From Apodemus sylvaticus (lineage: Eukaryota > Chordata > Mammalia > Rodentia > Muridae): a DNA stretch of 64,000 nucleotides. Every line of letters begins with the position of its first letter. Position 1 is the stretch's first letter. The notes beneath the pieces were generated by a model. That model searched no databases, had not been told where the DNA came from, and worked only from the letters and a program-made list of their open reading frames with translations. The DNA lies in contig NC_067491.1 of assembly GCF_947179515.1 (NCBI RefSeq), positions 3,956,812 through 4,020,811 of the forward strand. The letters run 5' to 3'. Both the position numbers and the translations under genes were made by a program. Positions 1-10,998 of this stretch are shown piece by piece.

Positions 1-1154
1 AACTTTGAGTGTGATAGCTCACTGAAAGTGAACTTAATACTATGCCAAATTAAAATTGTAATAGTAGTAGGCTTTCCACAAGAGTCTATACCTGTCTAGG
101 TCAAAGATTTTAGTCCCTATAACAGCAGCCCACCATCTGATTGGATTAGGGGTTCACTGCTCAAGAAAGAACCCATGCCTAACATGGTTCAAGTAGCCAA
201 AAACCTGGAACTAGATAGGCCACAGATATGGGGAAACGCCAAATACAATTGTTCTGCTTAATGACTATACCAATGCAATGACTCAGCAACAGTTTGCTAG
301 GTCAGTGTCCTGCTGAGCCATCAACAAAGATGCTTCTTCCTTCAGTAGATGGAAGTAAATACAGAGACCCACAACTCAGCAATGTACAGAAGGTGAGAGA
401 CACTGGAATGCTCACTCCTAAGTGGGAGGTCTTCATCAAACCACTTTCCTAAGGGCTTAGGTAACCCTGATGAACAGGAGGCAGAAAGACTACAAAAGCC
501 AGGGGGGATAGAAGACACAAAAGAAGCAATGCCTTCCAGACACTGCAGACTGACACACATGTGAACTCACAGAGACTGTGGGAACATGCACAGTACTACA
601 CACAGCTAAGCCAAATGGGTTCCCAGCACTGAGAATGGGCAGTGGACAGGATCTCCATCCCTAATGAAGAAGCTATCCACTTGACAACTACTCACAAAGG
701 AAAAATTGGTTTTTTAACATAGTGTCTCATTGACTATACAAATCAAACTTAAGTGCACAGGCCATGTGTATGACCAACATGAAATGAACTCGGGGATATT
801 TAGGGGTATATTTTGTCTCATCATTCTTCCCTTGTAATTTTTTTCCTTACTGCTATTTTGTTTAAACATTATAATTTCCTATTGTGTGTGTGTATGTATT
901 TCTTTTGTTATATCTTTGTTTTGTTCTTTTTTGTTTGCTTCTTTTTTTTCTAAACATAGAGAAAAAGAAGGACTAGGATAGGATAGATGGGGAGATGGGG
1001 GATCTAGGAGGAGGAAAGAGAAACTGTGATCAGAAGATTTTGTATGGAAAAAAATCTATTGTCATTAAAAAATAAAATAAGCATGCGGGTTTAGGACTAG
1101 GACGACCAAGAATAAAACCACAAACAGGCCTTCTGAAAGGTTTTCTAGCGTTGA
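1..1154 (+). repeat. Old rodent L1 (Lx-like) 3'UTR, unit 1 copy
   Basis: Non-coding. The stretch with 'acagagacccacaactcagc' near 360 and the A-rich end near 1070 matches the same segments at 20,530-21,740 and 27,205-28,112, so it is the left end of tandem unit 1. Its layout is that of rodent L1 3'UTRs seen in sense orientation. The left end is cut by the window. Short frames across it are chance. Confidence 0.7.
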
Positions 1155-1173
1155 ATGAGTTTCCTAAATTCTT
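1155..1173. repeat. Target-site duplication, left copy, of full-length L1
   Basis: The 19-base string atgagtttcctaaattctt occurs here and again exactly at 7102-7120, bracketing the minus-strand L1. A perfect 19-bp duplication is typical of L1 target-primed reverse transcription. Confidence 0.93.
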
Positions 1174-1432
1174 TTTTTTTTTAAATTTTTTTATTCGATA
1201 TAATTTATTTACATTTCAAATGATTTCCCCCTTTTCTAGGCCCCCACTCCCCAAAAGTCCCGTAAGCCCCCTTCTCTTGCCCTGTCCTCCCACCCACCCC
1301 TTCCCACTTCCCCTTTCTGGTTTTGCCGAATACTGTTTCACTGAGTCTTTCCAGAACCAGGGGCCACTCCTCCTTTCTTCTTGTACCTCATTTGATGTGT
1401 GGATTATGTTTTGGGTATTCCAGTTTTCTAGG

Positions 1433-4400
1433 TTAATATCGACTTATTAGTGAGTGCATACCATGATTCACCTTTTGAGTCTGGGTTACCTCACTTAGTA
1501 TGATGTTCTCTAGCTCCATCCATTTGCCTAAGAATTTCATGAATTCATTGTTTCTAATGGCTGAATAGTACTCCATTGTGTAGATATACCACATTTTTTG
1601 CATCCACTCTTCTGTTGAGGGATACCTGGGTTCTTTCCAGCATCTGGCAATTATAAATAGGGCTGCTATAAACATAGTAGAGCATGTATCCTTATTACAT
1701 GGTGGGGAATCCTCTGGGTATATGCCCAGGAGTGGTATGGCAGGATCTTCTGGAAGTGAGGTGCCCAGTTTTCGGAGGAACCGCCAGACTGATTTCCAGA
1801 GTGGTTGTACCAATTTGCAACCCCACCAGCAGTGGAGGAGTGTTCCTCTTTCTCCACACCCTCTCCAACACCTGCTGTCTCCTGAATTTTTAATCTTAGC
1901 CATTCTGACTGGTGTAAGATGAAATCTCAGGGTTGTTTTGATTTGCATTTCCCTAATGACTAATGAAGTTGAGCATTTTTTAAGATGCTTCTCTGCCATC
2001 CGAAGTTCTTCAGGTGAGAATTCTTTGTTTAACTCTGTACCCCATTTTTTAATAGGGTTGTTCGGTTTTCTGGAGTCTAACTTCTTGAGTTCTTTATATA
2101 TATTGGATATTAGCCCTCTATCTGATGTAGGATTGGTGAAGATCTTTTCCCAATTTGTTGGTTGCCGATTTGTCCTCTTGATGGTGTCCTTTGCCTTTAC
2201 AGAAACTTTGTAATTTTATGAGGTCCCATTTGTCAATTCTTGCTCTTAGAGCATATGCTATTGGTGTTCTGTTCAGAAACTTTCTCCCTGTACCGATGTC
2301 CTCAAGGGTCTTCCCCAGTTTCTTTTCTATTAGCTTCAGAGTGTCTGGCTTTATGTGGAGGTCCTTGATCCATTTGGATTTGAGCTTAGTACAAGGAGAC
2401 AAGGATGGATCAATTCGCATTCTTCTGCATGCTGACCTCCAGTTGAACCAGCACCATTTGTTGAAAAGGCTCTTTTTTCCATTGGATGTTTTCAGCCCCT
2501 TTGTCGAGGATCAAGTGGCCATAGGTGTGTGGGTTCATTTCTGGATCTTCAATCCTGTTCCATTGATCCTCTTGCCTGTCACTGTACCAATACCATGCAG
2601 TTTTTAACACTATTGCTCTGTAGTAGTGCTTGAGGTCAGGGATACTGATTCCCCCAGACTTTCTTTTGTTGCTGAGAATAGTTTTAGCTATCCTGGTTTT
2701 TTTGTTGTTCCGGATGAATTTGATAATTGCTCTTTCTAACTCTGTGAAGAATTGAGTTGGAATTTTAATGGGTATTGCATTGAATCTGTATATTGCTTTT
2801 GGCAAAATGGCCATTTTAACTATATTGGTTCTACCGATCCATGAGCATGGGAGGTTTTTCCATTTTTTGAGGTCTTCTTCCATTTCCTTCTTCAGAGTCT
2901 TGAAGTTCTTGTCATACAGATCTTTCACATGTTTGGTAAGAGTCACCCCAAGGTACTTTATACTGTTTGTGGCTATTGTGAAGGGGGTCATTTCCCTAAT
3001 TTCTTTCTCAGCCTGCTTATCCTTTGAGTATAGGAAGGCCACTGATCTGCTTGAGTTGATTTTATAACCTTCCACTTTGCTGAAGTTGTTTATCAGCTGT
3101 AGGAGATCTCTAGTGGAGTTTTTTGGGTCACTTAGGTAGACTATCATGTCGTCTGCTAATAATGATAGTTTGACTTCTTCCTTTCCAATTTGTATCCCTT
3201 TGACCTCCTTATGTTGTCGAATTGCCCGAGCTAGTACCTCAAGTACAATATTGAAAAGATAAGGAGAAAGGGGACAGCCTTGTCTGGTCCCTGATTTCAG
3301 TGGGATTGCTTCAAGTTTCTCTCCATTTAGTTTGATGCTGGCTACCGGTTTGCTGTATATTGCTTTTACTAGGTTTAGGTATGGGCCTTGAATTCCTGTT
3401 CTCTCCAAGACTTTAAGCATGAAAGGATGCTGAATTTTGTCAAATGCTTTTTTAGCATCCAATGAAATGACCATGTGGTTTTGTTCTTTGAGTTTGTTTA
3501 TGTAGTGGATTGCATTGATGGATTTCTGTATATTGAACCAACCCTGCATTCCTGGGATAAAGCCTACTTGATCATGGTGGATGATCGTTTTGATGTGTTC
3601 TTGGATTCGGTTGGCAAGAATTTTATTGAGTATTTTTGCATCGATGTTCATAAGGGAAACTGGTCTGAAGTTCTCTTTCTTTGTTGGATCTTTGTGTGGC
3701 TTTGGTATCAGTGTAATTGTGGCTTCGTAGAAGGAATTGGGTAGTGTTCCTTCTGTTTCTATTTTGTGGAATAGTTTGAAGAGTATTGGTGTTAAGTCTT
3801 CTTTGAAGGTCTGATAGAATTCTGCACTGAAACGATCTGGCCCTGTGCTTTTTTTGGTTGGAAGACTTTCTATGACTCCTTCTATTTCTTTAGGCATTAT
3901 GGGACTGTTTAGATGGTCTAGTTGGTCCTGATTTAATTTTGGTATTTGGTATCTGTCAAGGAAATTGTCCATTTCCTCCAGATTCTCCAGTTGTGTTGAG
4001 TACAGTCTCTTGTAGTAGGATCTGATGATTTTTTGGATTTCCTCAGTTTCCGTTGTTATATCTCCCTTTTCATTTCTAAGTTTGTTAATTTGGATACTTT
4101 CTCTGTGCCCTTTGGTCAGTCTGGCTAAGGATTTATCTATCTTGTTGATTTTCTCAAAGAACCAGCTCCTGGTTTTGTTGATTTTTTTGTATGGTTCTCT
4201 TTGTTCCTACTTGATTGATTTTGTCCCTGAGTTTGATGATTTCCTGCCTTCTACTCCTCCTGGGTGAAATAGCTTCTTTTTGTTCCAGGACTTTCAGGTG
4301 TGTCATTAAGCTGGTAATGTATGCTCTCTCCATTTTCTTTTTAGAGGCACTCAGGGCTATGAGTTTTCCTCTTAGCACTGCTTTCATTGTGTCCCATAGA

Positions 4401-5257
4401 TTTGGGTATGTTGTGTTTTCATTTTCATTGTGTTGTAAAAAGTCTTTAATTTCTTTCTTTATTTCTTCCTTGACCAAGGTATCATTGAGTAGAATATTGT
4501 TCAGTTTCCACGTGTATGTGGGTTTTCTGTTGTTTTTGTTGCTATTGAAGACCACTTTTACTCCATAGTGATCTGATATGAGGCATGGGATTAGTTCGAT
4601 CTTCTTATATTTGTTGAGGTCTGTCTTGTGACCAATTATATGGTCGATTTTGGAGAAGGTACCATGAGGTGCTGAGAAAAAGGTATATTCTTTTGTTTTA
4701 GGATAGAATGTTCTATATATATCTGTTAAATCTAATTAGTCCAAAGCTTCAATTAGTTTCATTGTGTCCCTGTTTAGTTTCTGTTTTCCTGATCGGTCCA
4801 TTGAGGAAAGTGCAGTGCTGAAGTCACCCACAATTATTGTGTTAGGTGTAATGTGTGCTTTGAATTTTAATAAAGTTTCTTTTACGAAAGAGGGTGCCCT
4901 TGCATTTGGAGCATAGATGTTCAGGATTGAGAGTTCTTCGTGTTGTATTTTTCCTTTGACCAACAAGAAGTGTCCCTCAGAGTCTCTTTTGATGACTTTG
5001 GGTTGAAAGTCAATTTTATCTGATATTAAAATGGCTACTCCAGCTTGTTTCCTGAGACCATTTGCTTGTAAAATTGTCTTCCAGCCTTTTACTCTAAGGT
5101 AGTGTTTGTCTTTGACCCTGAGGTGTGTTTCCTGTAAGCAGCAAAATGTAGGGTCCTGTTTACGTATTCAGTCAGTTAGTCTGTGTCTTTTTATTGGGGC
5201 ATTACGTCCATTGATGTTAAGAGATATTAAGGAATAGTGATTGTTACTTCCTATCAT
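1433..5257 (-). pseudogene. L1 ORF2 (endonuclease-reverse transcriptase), broken
   Basis: ORF2 of L1 encodes an N-terminal apurinic-type endonuclease, a reverse transcriptase and a C-terminal cysteine-rich region; together they nick DNA and copy L1 RNA at the target. Seen here on the minus strand: endonuclease pieces (for example residues NIYAPNARAPSF and VGDFSTALSS at 4736-4966), the long RT block at 2410-3972 with the catalytic strand reading LLADDMIVYLSD where FADD is usual, and the C-terminal end with CWRGCGERGTLLHCWWGC at 1433-1999. At least four frameshifts or stops separate the pieces, including a TGA near 5170. Start chosen by alignment with the second L1 (start 43412). Non-functional by inference. 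Confidence 0.92.
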
Positions 5258-5316
5258 TTTTGACGTTATTTTTTAAATTTGATTGCTTAATTTCTTTTGG
5301 GTTTGATGAAAGGTTA

Positions 5317-6523
5317 CTATCTTGCTTTTTCCAGGGTGAAGTTTCCCTCCTTGTATTGGTGTTGTCCTCCTATTATCCTTTGTAGGGCTGGGTTTGTGGA
5401 TAGATATTGGGTAAACTTGGTTTTGCCATGAAATATCTTAGTTTCTCCATCTACGGTGATTGAGAGTTTTGCTGGATATAGTAGTTTTGGTTGGCATTTG
5501 TGTTCTCTTAGAGTCTGCATGAGATCTGCCCAGGACCTTCTAGCCTTCATAGTCTCAGGTGAAAAGTCTGCTGTGATTCTGATAGGTCTTCCTTTATAGG
5601 TTACTTGGCCTTTTTCTCTTACTGCCTTTAATATTCTTTCTTTGTTTAGAACATTTGGTGTTTTGATTATTATGTGACGGGAAGTATTTCTGTTCTGGTC
5701 CAGTCTGTTTGGAGTTCTGTAGGCTTCTTGTATATTCATGGGCATCTCTCTCTTTAGGTTAGGGAAGTTTTCTTCCATAATTTTATTGAAGATATTTGCT
5801 GGCCCTTTAAGTTGTAAATCTTCACTCTCATCTATGCCTATAATCCTTAGGTTTGGTCTTCTCATTGTGTCCTGGATTTCCTGGATATTTTGGGTTACAA
5901 GCTTTTTGCATTTTGCATTTTCTTTAACTGTTGAGTCCATGGTTTCTATGGAATCTTCAGCATCTGAGATTCTTTCTTCTATCTCTTGTATTCTGTTGTT
6001 GATATTTGCATCTCTGTCCCCTGATTTCTTCCCAAGGCTTTCTATCTCCAAAGTTGTCTCCCTTTGAGTTTTCTTAGTTGTTTCTACTTCTGATTTTAGA
6101 TCCTGGATGGTTTTGCTTAGCTCCTTCACTTGCTTGTTTGTGCTTTCCTGTAATTCTTTAAGAGATTTTTGTGTTTCTTCTTTCATGACCTCAGCCTGTT
6201 GACCAAAGTTCGCCTGTATTTCTTTAAGTGTTTTTTGCGTTTCCTCATTGTTGGCTTTTGTATTCTCCTGGATTTCTTTCAATGATTTTTGTGTTTCCCT
6301 TGCAAGGGCTTCTAACTTTTTGATCCATATTCTCCTGAATTTCTTTAAGTATGTCCTTCATGTGTTCCTGTACCAGCATCATGACTAGTGATTTTAAATC
6401 CAAATCTTGTTTTACTGGTGTGATGGGGTATCCAGGACATGTTGGTAGAGGAGAATTGGTTTCAGATGTTGCCATATTGCCTTGATTTCTGTTAGTGACG
6501 TTCCTGTGTTTGCCTTTTGCCAT
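5317..6523 (-). pseudogene. L1 ORF1 (RNA-binding chaperone), one frameshift
   Basis: ORF1p trimerises through an N-terminal coiled coil and binds L1 RNA through RRM and C-terminal domains. The frame starts at 6523 (MAKGKHRNVTNRNQG), shifts within 6245-6282, and continues to 5317. The N-terminal half shows repeated heptad-rich units of the KEIQEN/KEETQKSLKELQE kind. The RRM region (RRPNLRIIGIDE) and C-terminal part (TYKGRPIRITADFSPETMKA, then LSTNPALQRII) are well preserved. Only the frameshift near the repeat region breaks it, so decay is modest. Confidence 0.92.
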
Positions 6524-7101
6524 CTAGTTCTCACTGGTGTTAGTTGGTCTTTTCAGTGCTGGACTCACCAGTGCAAGCTGCCCCTTCCCAGTTGGCCTCT
6601 GGTGCACAGCTTACCTCCTGCACTGCCTGTAGACCGGGTGCTGCTGCCCAGGCTGTTCAGATCCCGAAGCAGGCACCCGAAGGCTCCTGCTGGGGCCCGC
6701 TGGATTCACCTGAGCACACCAACTTCTCCCCGCTGGCTGCCCGGAAGCCCCTCTAGCCTCTTGCAGGACCTGGAGATGTGGTGCTGCCGTCCAGGCTGAT
6801 CTGGATCCGGAAGCGGAGAGAGTTGAGCTGAGGGCTTCCGCCTGAGGCCTTGCCCCAGATTGTGTCTGTGGACCAGATGGAGCCAGTGTGCACCCCCAGG
6901 GAGTGCCGACAGTGTATGCTGCCGGGACCTCCCCTGTGTTCTGATCACTCTGCTGGGCAGCCGATCCCCCAACCGGGCTGGAGCACACAAGGTTAGCCTG
7001 GCCGCCCAGGCCCTGAGTCCAGGCAAAAGCCTGGGAGGCCAAGGTCCGAGCAAAGTTCCCCTAGGGCTATGACTGTTAATTGGGTCTGCCAGGTGACCAG
7101 G
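6524..7101 (-). promoter_or_regulatory. L1 5'UTR / internal promoter region
   Basis: GC-rich stretch upstream of ORF1 on the minus strand. Two similar blocks can be seen, each reading roughly gatc-agcctgg-cagcagcacc...caggtgaatcc/ggtgagtccagc, so it looks like about two monomer-like units. Rodent L1 promoters are commonly built from tandem monomers. The open frames across it in several phases reflect high GC, not genes. Transcriptional activity is unknown. Confidence 0.75.
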
Positions 7102-7120
7102 ATGAGTTTCCTAAATTCTT
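7102..7120. repeat. Target-site duplication, right copy, of full-length L1
   Basis: Exact repeat of 1155-1173, directly abutting the 5' end of the L1 5'UTR. Confidence 0.93.
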
Positions 7121-8398
7121 AATGTTCAAATTTTTTCTTTAAAATGGAATTACAATTTCTAGAGAGTTTTTGAAAAATCCAATGAAATTATTTTAAAAAT
7201 TGTTCTTTATAGGTATGTCATATTCAGACTCCAAAATTAGCTTTAGTAATTCTGTCATTTTCTTTCAAATTCTTCTCTTGGAAAATTATATTCCCAATAG
7301 TTGTAATTTTAAAAGGTACCATGTATTCGAATCTTTCTGGGTTTTTATTTTAAACCTCAGTTGGGCTTACAAAATTTTTATTATTATTCAAAAATGAAGC
7401 ACTGTGGTTCAGAAAGATTGTATAAAATACACTAATTTGTGTAGCTAGCAAATATCAAGCATAAACTTAGATCACTTATGAGGAAATGTATTCCATTAAA
7501 CACAGTCCTGCATAACCTATACTTGAAATTAAACACAGACACAGAAAGAGTAATTTCTTCCTTTTAATCAGTAAAAAATAGGTTTTATAAATTAAAACAG
7601 AATATACCACTTAATGTAACTTCAATATATCATTTTACAATATTGTTTGATATAATTTACTTAGTTTGACTAAAGTTGAACTATTGATTTTAAAATACAA
7701 CTTTAAAAATAAGAATTCAAATGGAGTCATTGGTGGACTATGTTATTCTCAGAAGACATTTGTTATTATTTCCCTACAAGATATCAAATGCCTCCCATGA
7801 TTTATTGGCAAGGTTGAGCCCCAATATCTGCAAAACTACACAGGCTATTACCATTTCCCTTGGTTGGCCAACATAATACATGGTAAGAACTCCAGTTCTG
7901 AAAACATCACACACCTTGAATGCAGGAATTAGAGAAAACAATCTCAAGACACCCAGAGAACTTTCTCTTTGCTACAAGTTTTCATAGTACTGAAAAGTTC
8001 CATGTAGACTGCTGGGGAGCAAACTCATCAGTGACCTTACCCAGCAGGAGACACTGCATGCTGTGGTGCTGTCCTGCTAGATGAGATGCAGCCACGTGTG
8101 CAATAGCGGAGAGACTGTCCGGGATAACTAAACACTTTACAATTGGAACTGAGGCCTACTCTTCAGAATAGAATTCTATATTTTGTGTTTTGATCGTGGT
8201 CAAAAGTCCATAAATATGGAGGCCATAGGTCCAAGTCACTTGAAATGGAAATATTATCAAATCCCTTCTATGTGCTTTTGTTCATACACACAGACTCTCA
8301 GTCTTTATCAGAAGAGCCTTTTTTGTAAGTGACACTAAGTAGAGGGATACATAATTGGTCAAAGTGCAGAATTGCTGAGTGCCCAGCCAGAATTGGGA
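7121..8398. other. Unit 1 downstream flank, non-coding, paralogous to 28,190-29,770
   Basis: AT-rich, no credible coding sequence. Anchor strings such as 'acaggctattaccatttc' (near 7840) and 'acaatctcaagacacccag' (near 7937) recur at 28,992 and 29,099 in unit 3. Unit 2 lacks the region. Confidence 0.75.
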
Positions 8399-8890
8399 CA
8401 TCTGTTTTAGTCCCCCTCCACCAAGGCTGAGGTAACCCCAAGAAAGAGGAGGTGGAAATAATGCAAGAATAAGAAAATAGGAGGCATGCTATGAATACCG
8501 TCTGCTGTACATGGCATGGCTACCACACTCATGGAGTTATAGGAGCTGTGGTAACCTGCACAAGGCCTATACAAGACCAAGTCCATCAAAATCCCAGCAC
8601 AGAGAAGGCAGATAATCTCCAGACCCTGTGCCTCACTGAGGAACTATTGGCAGTGTATACCTGATGGAAGAGAGATTTATTCTTTTATGAGAATGTGGCC
8701 ACTCGTAAGTTCCTCGTGCTCCTGGAGCATGGTGGCCTCACATCCATGAACAAATGTACTAAGTGGCTTATAAAGAAGCAAACAGAAAAAAGGCCTGAGG
8801 TTGTGAGGGAATGAATTGGGAAGGTGGAAATAAGTAGGCAATTTTCATTATATACATATATGAAATTCTCAACTATGAAAAATTTAAACT
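8399..8890 (+). repeat. Old rodent L1 3'UTR remnant
   Basis: Contains phrases typical of rodent L1 3'UTRs in sense orientation (gccactcgtaagttcc, then a terminal A/T-rich stretch). The same remnant lies at 29,770-30,475 in unit 3, so it predates the duplication. Confidence 0.6.
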
Positions 8891-8984
8891 AAACTATTAG
8901 CTAATGAATCAATGCTGATATAATCTTCCACTGTATTATATATGCTTAATACATAGATATATATTAACTCCAATTTTTAGTGGT

Positions 8985-9335
8985 TAAGAATGGTTAAGAG
9001 TGCTTGCTACACCATGAGAAGCAGACTTTGGATATCAGTAGCCAAATAAAGTCTGAGTGTATCCCCACCCTTGCCTGAAACCCAAGAACTGAAGGGAATA
9101 GGAAAAAAAGTGGAAATTTAAACAAGGGAAAAGAACAAAACTAGTTAGGTTTTGCTTATGCTGAGCCTAGCTGAATTCCAGGTTCAGTGAGAGTTTTTGC
9201 CCCAAAGGAACAAGGCTGGAGTGATAGACAGAAATGCCCAATACTCTCCTCTGGTCTCCATACAGACATGCACATTCACACATAGGTACACAAATTCCTA
9301 CACTGGCACACCACCCCAAATATAAACACAAAAAG
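8985..9335 (+). repeat. B4-like SINE, diverged
   Basis: Matches the layout of rodent B4 SINEs: a tRNA-like head (agtggttaagagtgcttgct), a middle with cctagctgaa...ccaggttcagtgagag, a ctcctctggtctcca block and a CA-rich tail. Paralog at 30,855-31,215 in unit 3. Confidence 0.7.
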
Positions 9336-9689
9336 GAATAGGCATAATAGAATACACACACAATATAAAGGAATATAAAACATGATACAAAAATGTATCT
9401 TAGTTTAAAAAGGAAGATTGAAAAATTGTGCCCAGTGAAATGGAGAAGAAAATAATAACAAATATATAACACCATGCATAAATTAATTTTATCATTAGCA
9501 TCATAGTTTTGGAGATAAACATAGTAACCAAAATTAGTTCATATTCCACAGTATGATTGTTTATCAAATGTTTCATAACATTTACACTAATCTCCAAATC
9601 TCCAGGATAGAATGTTCCAATGCAGAGGAAAGGTAAATTACAGAGGTTTAAAGAAAAATATAATATAGTTACTTTCAATTTTAAAAAAA
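9336..9689. other. AT-rich flank, no gene seen
   Basis: Part of the shared downstream flank; the motif cccagtgaaatggagaagaa near 9431 recurs near 21,757 in unit 2. Confidence 0.5.
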
Positions 9690-9935
9690 ATAAAGAGACT
9701 AGAGAGATGGATCAGGGGTTTAAAACACTATCTTTTCATTCACAGTATAGTGGAGCAATTCCTAACATACACACACACACACACACATCAAATACCTTAC
9801 AATAATTTGTAAATCTGGGGGATTCAACATCCTCCTCTGACATCTATGACTACCAGGCTTGTAATAGGTACATAGAAATATATACAGGCATAAAGGCAGG
9901 CAAACATGCCATACACAAAAAATACTCCTTTAAAA
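9690..9935 (+). repeat. B3-like SINE, diverged, with (CA)n inside
   Basis: tRNA-like head (gactagagagatggatcagg), a gaca-tctatgactaccaggc...aataggtacatagaa middle and a 'aggcaggcaaacatgcc' end, as in B3 SINEs. It sits at the same relative place as the B3 at 22,040-22,255 and 31,455-31,690, so it is an inherited insertion shared by all three units. A (CA)n run at 9769-9787 interrupts it. Confidence 0.65.
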
Positions 9936-10020
9936 GCTGAAAACAAATGAGCTCATAATATAAAGTTTGATTCCTACATTTTTGAAAGGGACACAATGAC
10001 ATTCATGTTAACCAGTACAT

Positions 10021-10959
10021 TCATTTCTTTCTATTAAGCACTACTTTATTAATCAAATCCTTGAAGGCTTGTTTTACCTGCTGATTTCTCAAGGTGTAAA
10101 TAAAAGGGTTCAGCATAGGGGCAATTGAAGTATTGAGAACAGCCACCCCTTTGGTCAGCGATGCTCTTTCGTTTGCAGAAGGTTTGACATACATGAAAAT
10201 GCAGCTGCCATAAGAGATGGAGATGACAATCATGTGAGAGGAGCAGGTGGAGAAAGCCTTTTTCCTCTGGCTGGCCGATGGGAACCTCAGAATGGTGCTG
10301 ATGATGCAGATGTAGGACAAGATCACTAGGGCCAGGGTGAACAGCAGAGTGATGGAGGCACAATAAAAGCCAAATGCCTCTAAAAGCCTTGTATCTGAAC
10401 AAGACAGTTGTAACATGGGGAAGTAGTCACAGGAGAAGTGATCAATGATATTCAAAGCACAAAAATCTAACTTGAGCATAAGCATGATCAAAGGGAAGAT
10501 GCTCAGGAATCCCGCCAGCCATGAGGTGAGGACAAGCAGGGTGCAGACTTTCTGATTCATGATGACAACATAGTGCAGTGGCTTGCAGATGGCCACATAG
10601 CGATCGTAAGACATGGCAGTTAGAAGAAAGAACTCAGACACTCCCAGGGAAAGGAAGAAATACAACTGAGCCAAACAGTTGTTATAGGAAATGGTCTTGA
10701 CTTTAGTAATTATTGACTCCAAAAATCTAGGGATGGAAACACTGGTGAATATAATTTCTAAGAAGGAGAAATTCTGGAGGAAGAAATACATAGGAGTCTT
10801 TAGCTGGGAGTCCAGCAAGGTGAGAGTGATGATGGTCAGGTTTCCAGTGACACTTAATATGTAAGCAATGAATAAAAGGATAAAAATCACAACCTGAACC
10901 TCTGGTGTGTCTGATATGCCCAAGAGCACAAACTCAGTAACCATAGTGTGGTTTCTCAT
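10021..10959 (-). CDS. Olfactory receptor 1, OR6C-like, intact
   Basis: Odorant-detecting class II G-protein-coupled receptor expected in olfactory neuron cilia, signalling through G-olf. The frame is 312 residues, the usual OR length, intact and without introns. Visible landmarks: glycosylation site NHT at residue 3; GN at 39-40 in TM1; LKTPMYFFLQNFSFLE at 53-68; Cys95 paired by family rule with Cys177; MSYDRYVAIC at 116-125 ending TM3; KAFSTCSSH at 234-242 entering TM6; PMLNPFIYTLRN at 281-292 in TM7. The start codon is preceded on the same strand by a splice acceptor (ttatcaatag) about 20 bp upstream, as expected for an OR with noncoding 5' exons. It differs from the gene at 22347 by 16 residues (counted by eye). 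Ligand unknown. OR6C assignment rests on remembered family resemblance. Confidence 0.95.
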   Translation of the reverse strand: MRNHTMVTEFVLLGISDTPEVQVVIFILLFIAYILSVTGNLTIITLTLLDSQLKTPMYFFLQNFSFLEIIFTSVSIPRFLESIITKVKTISYNNCLAQLYFFLSLGVSEFFLLTAMSYDRYVAICKPLHYVVIMNQKVCTLLVLTSWLAGFLSIFPLIMLMLKLDFCALNIIDHFSCDYFPMLQLSCSDTRLLEAFGFYCASITLLFTLALVILSYICIISTILRFPSASQRKKAFSTCSSHMIVISISYGSCIFMYVKPSANERASLTKGVAVLNTSIAPMLNPFIYTLRNQQVKQAFKDLINKVVLNRKK

Positions 10960-10980
10960 ACTGATTTATTGTTCATAGAC

Positions 10981-10998
10981 TCTATTGATAAAAGAGAA
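10981..10998 (-). promoter_or_regulatory. Predicted 3' splice acceptor of OR at 10021
   Basis: Minus strand reads tttctcttttatcaatag with the AG at 10983-10982; the exon would begin at 10981, about 22 bp before the ATG. The equivalent acceptors at 23,307 and 33,052 support it. Confidence 0.55.

Larger units (their letters stand above)
1174..7101 (-). mobile_element. Full-length L1 retrotransposon, degenerate, minus strand
   Basis: About 5.9 kb with poly(T) at the left edge (the poly(A) tail read on the opposite strand), a 3'UTR at 1183-1432, ORF2 at about 1433-5257, ORF1 at about 5317-6523 and a GC-rich 5'UTR at about 6524-7101. It is flanked by a perfect 19-bp target-site duplication. It interrupts the OR unit-1 downstream flank: unit 3 runs through the homologous site near 28,190 without it, so it landed after, or independently of, the duplication. 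ORF1 carries a frameshift and ORF2 several breaks, so it should be unable to move by itself. The subfamily is not decided; it is a young-looking murine L1. Confidence 0.95.

Noticed and set aside
6482..7072. Several GC-rich frames in the L1 5'UTR, considered as a primate ORF0-like gene
   Set aside because: Frames exist in many phases, are not matched in the second L1, and ORF0 is described for primate L1, not rodents.
10049..10402. 117-residue second frame inside OR 1, also present inside ORs 2 and 3
   Set aside because: Overlaps the OR in another phase; its conservation is fully explained by the conserved OR sequence.
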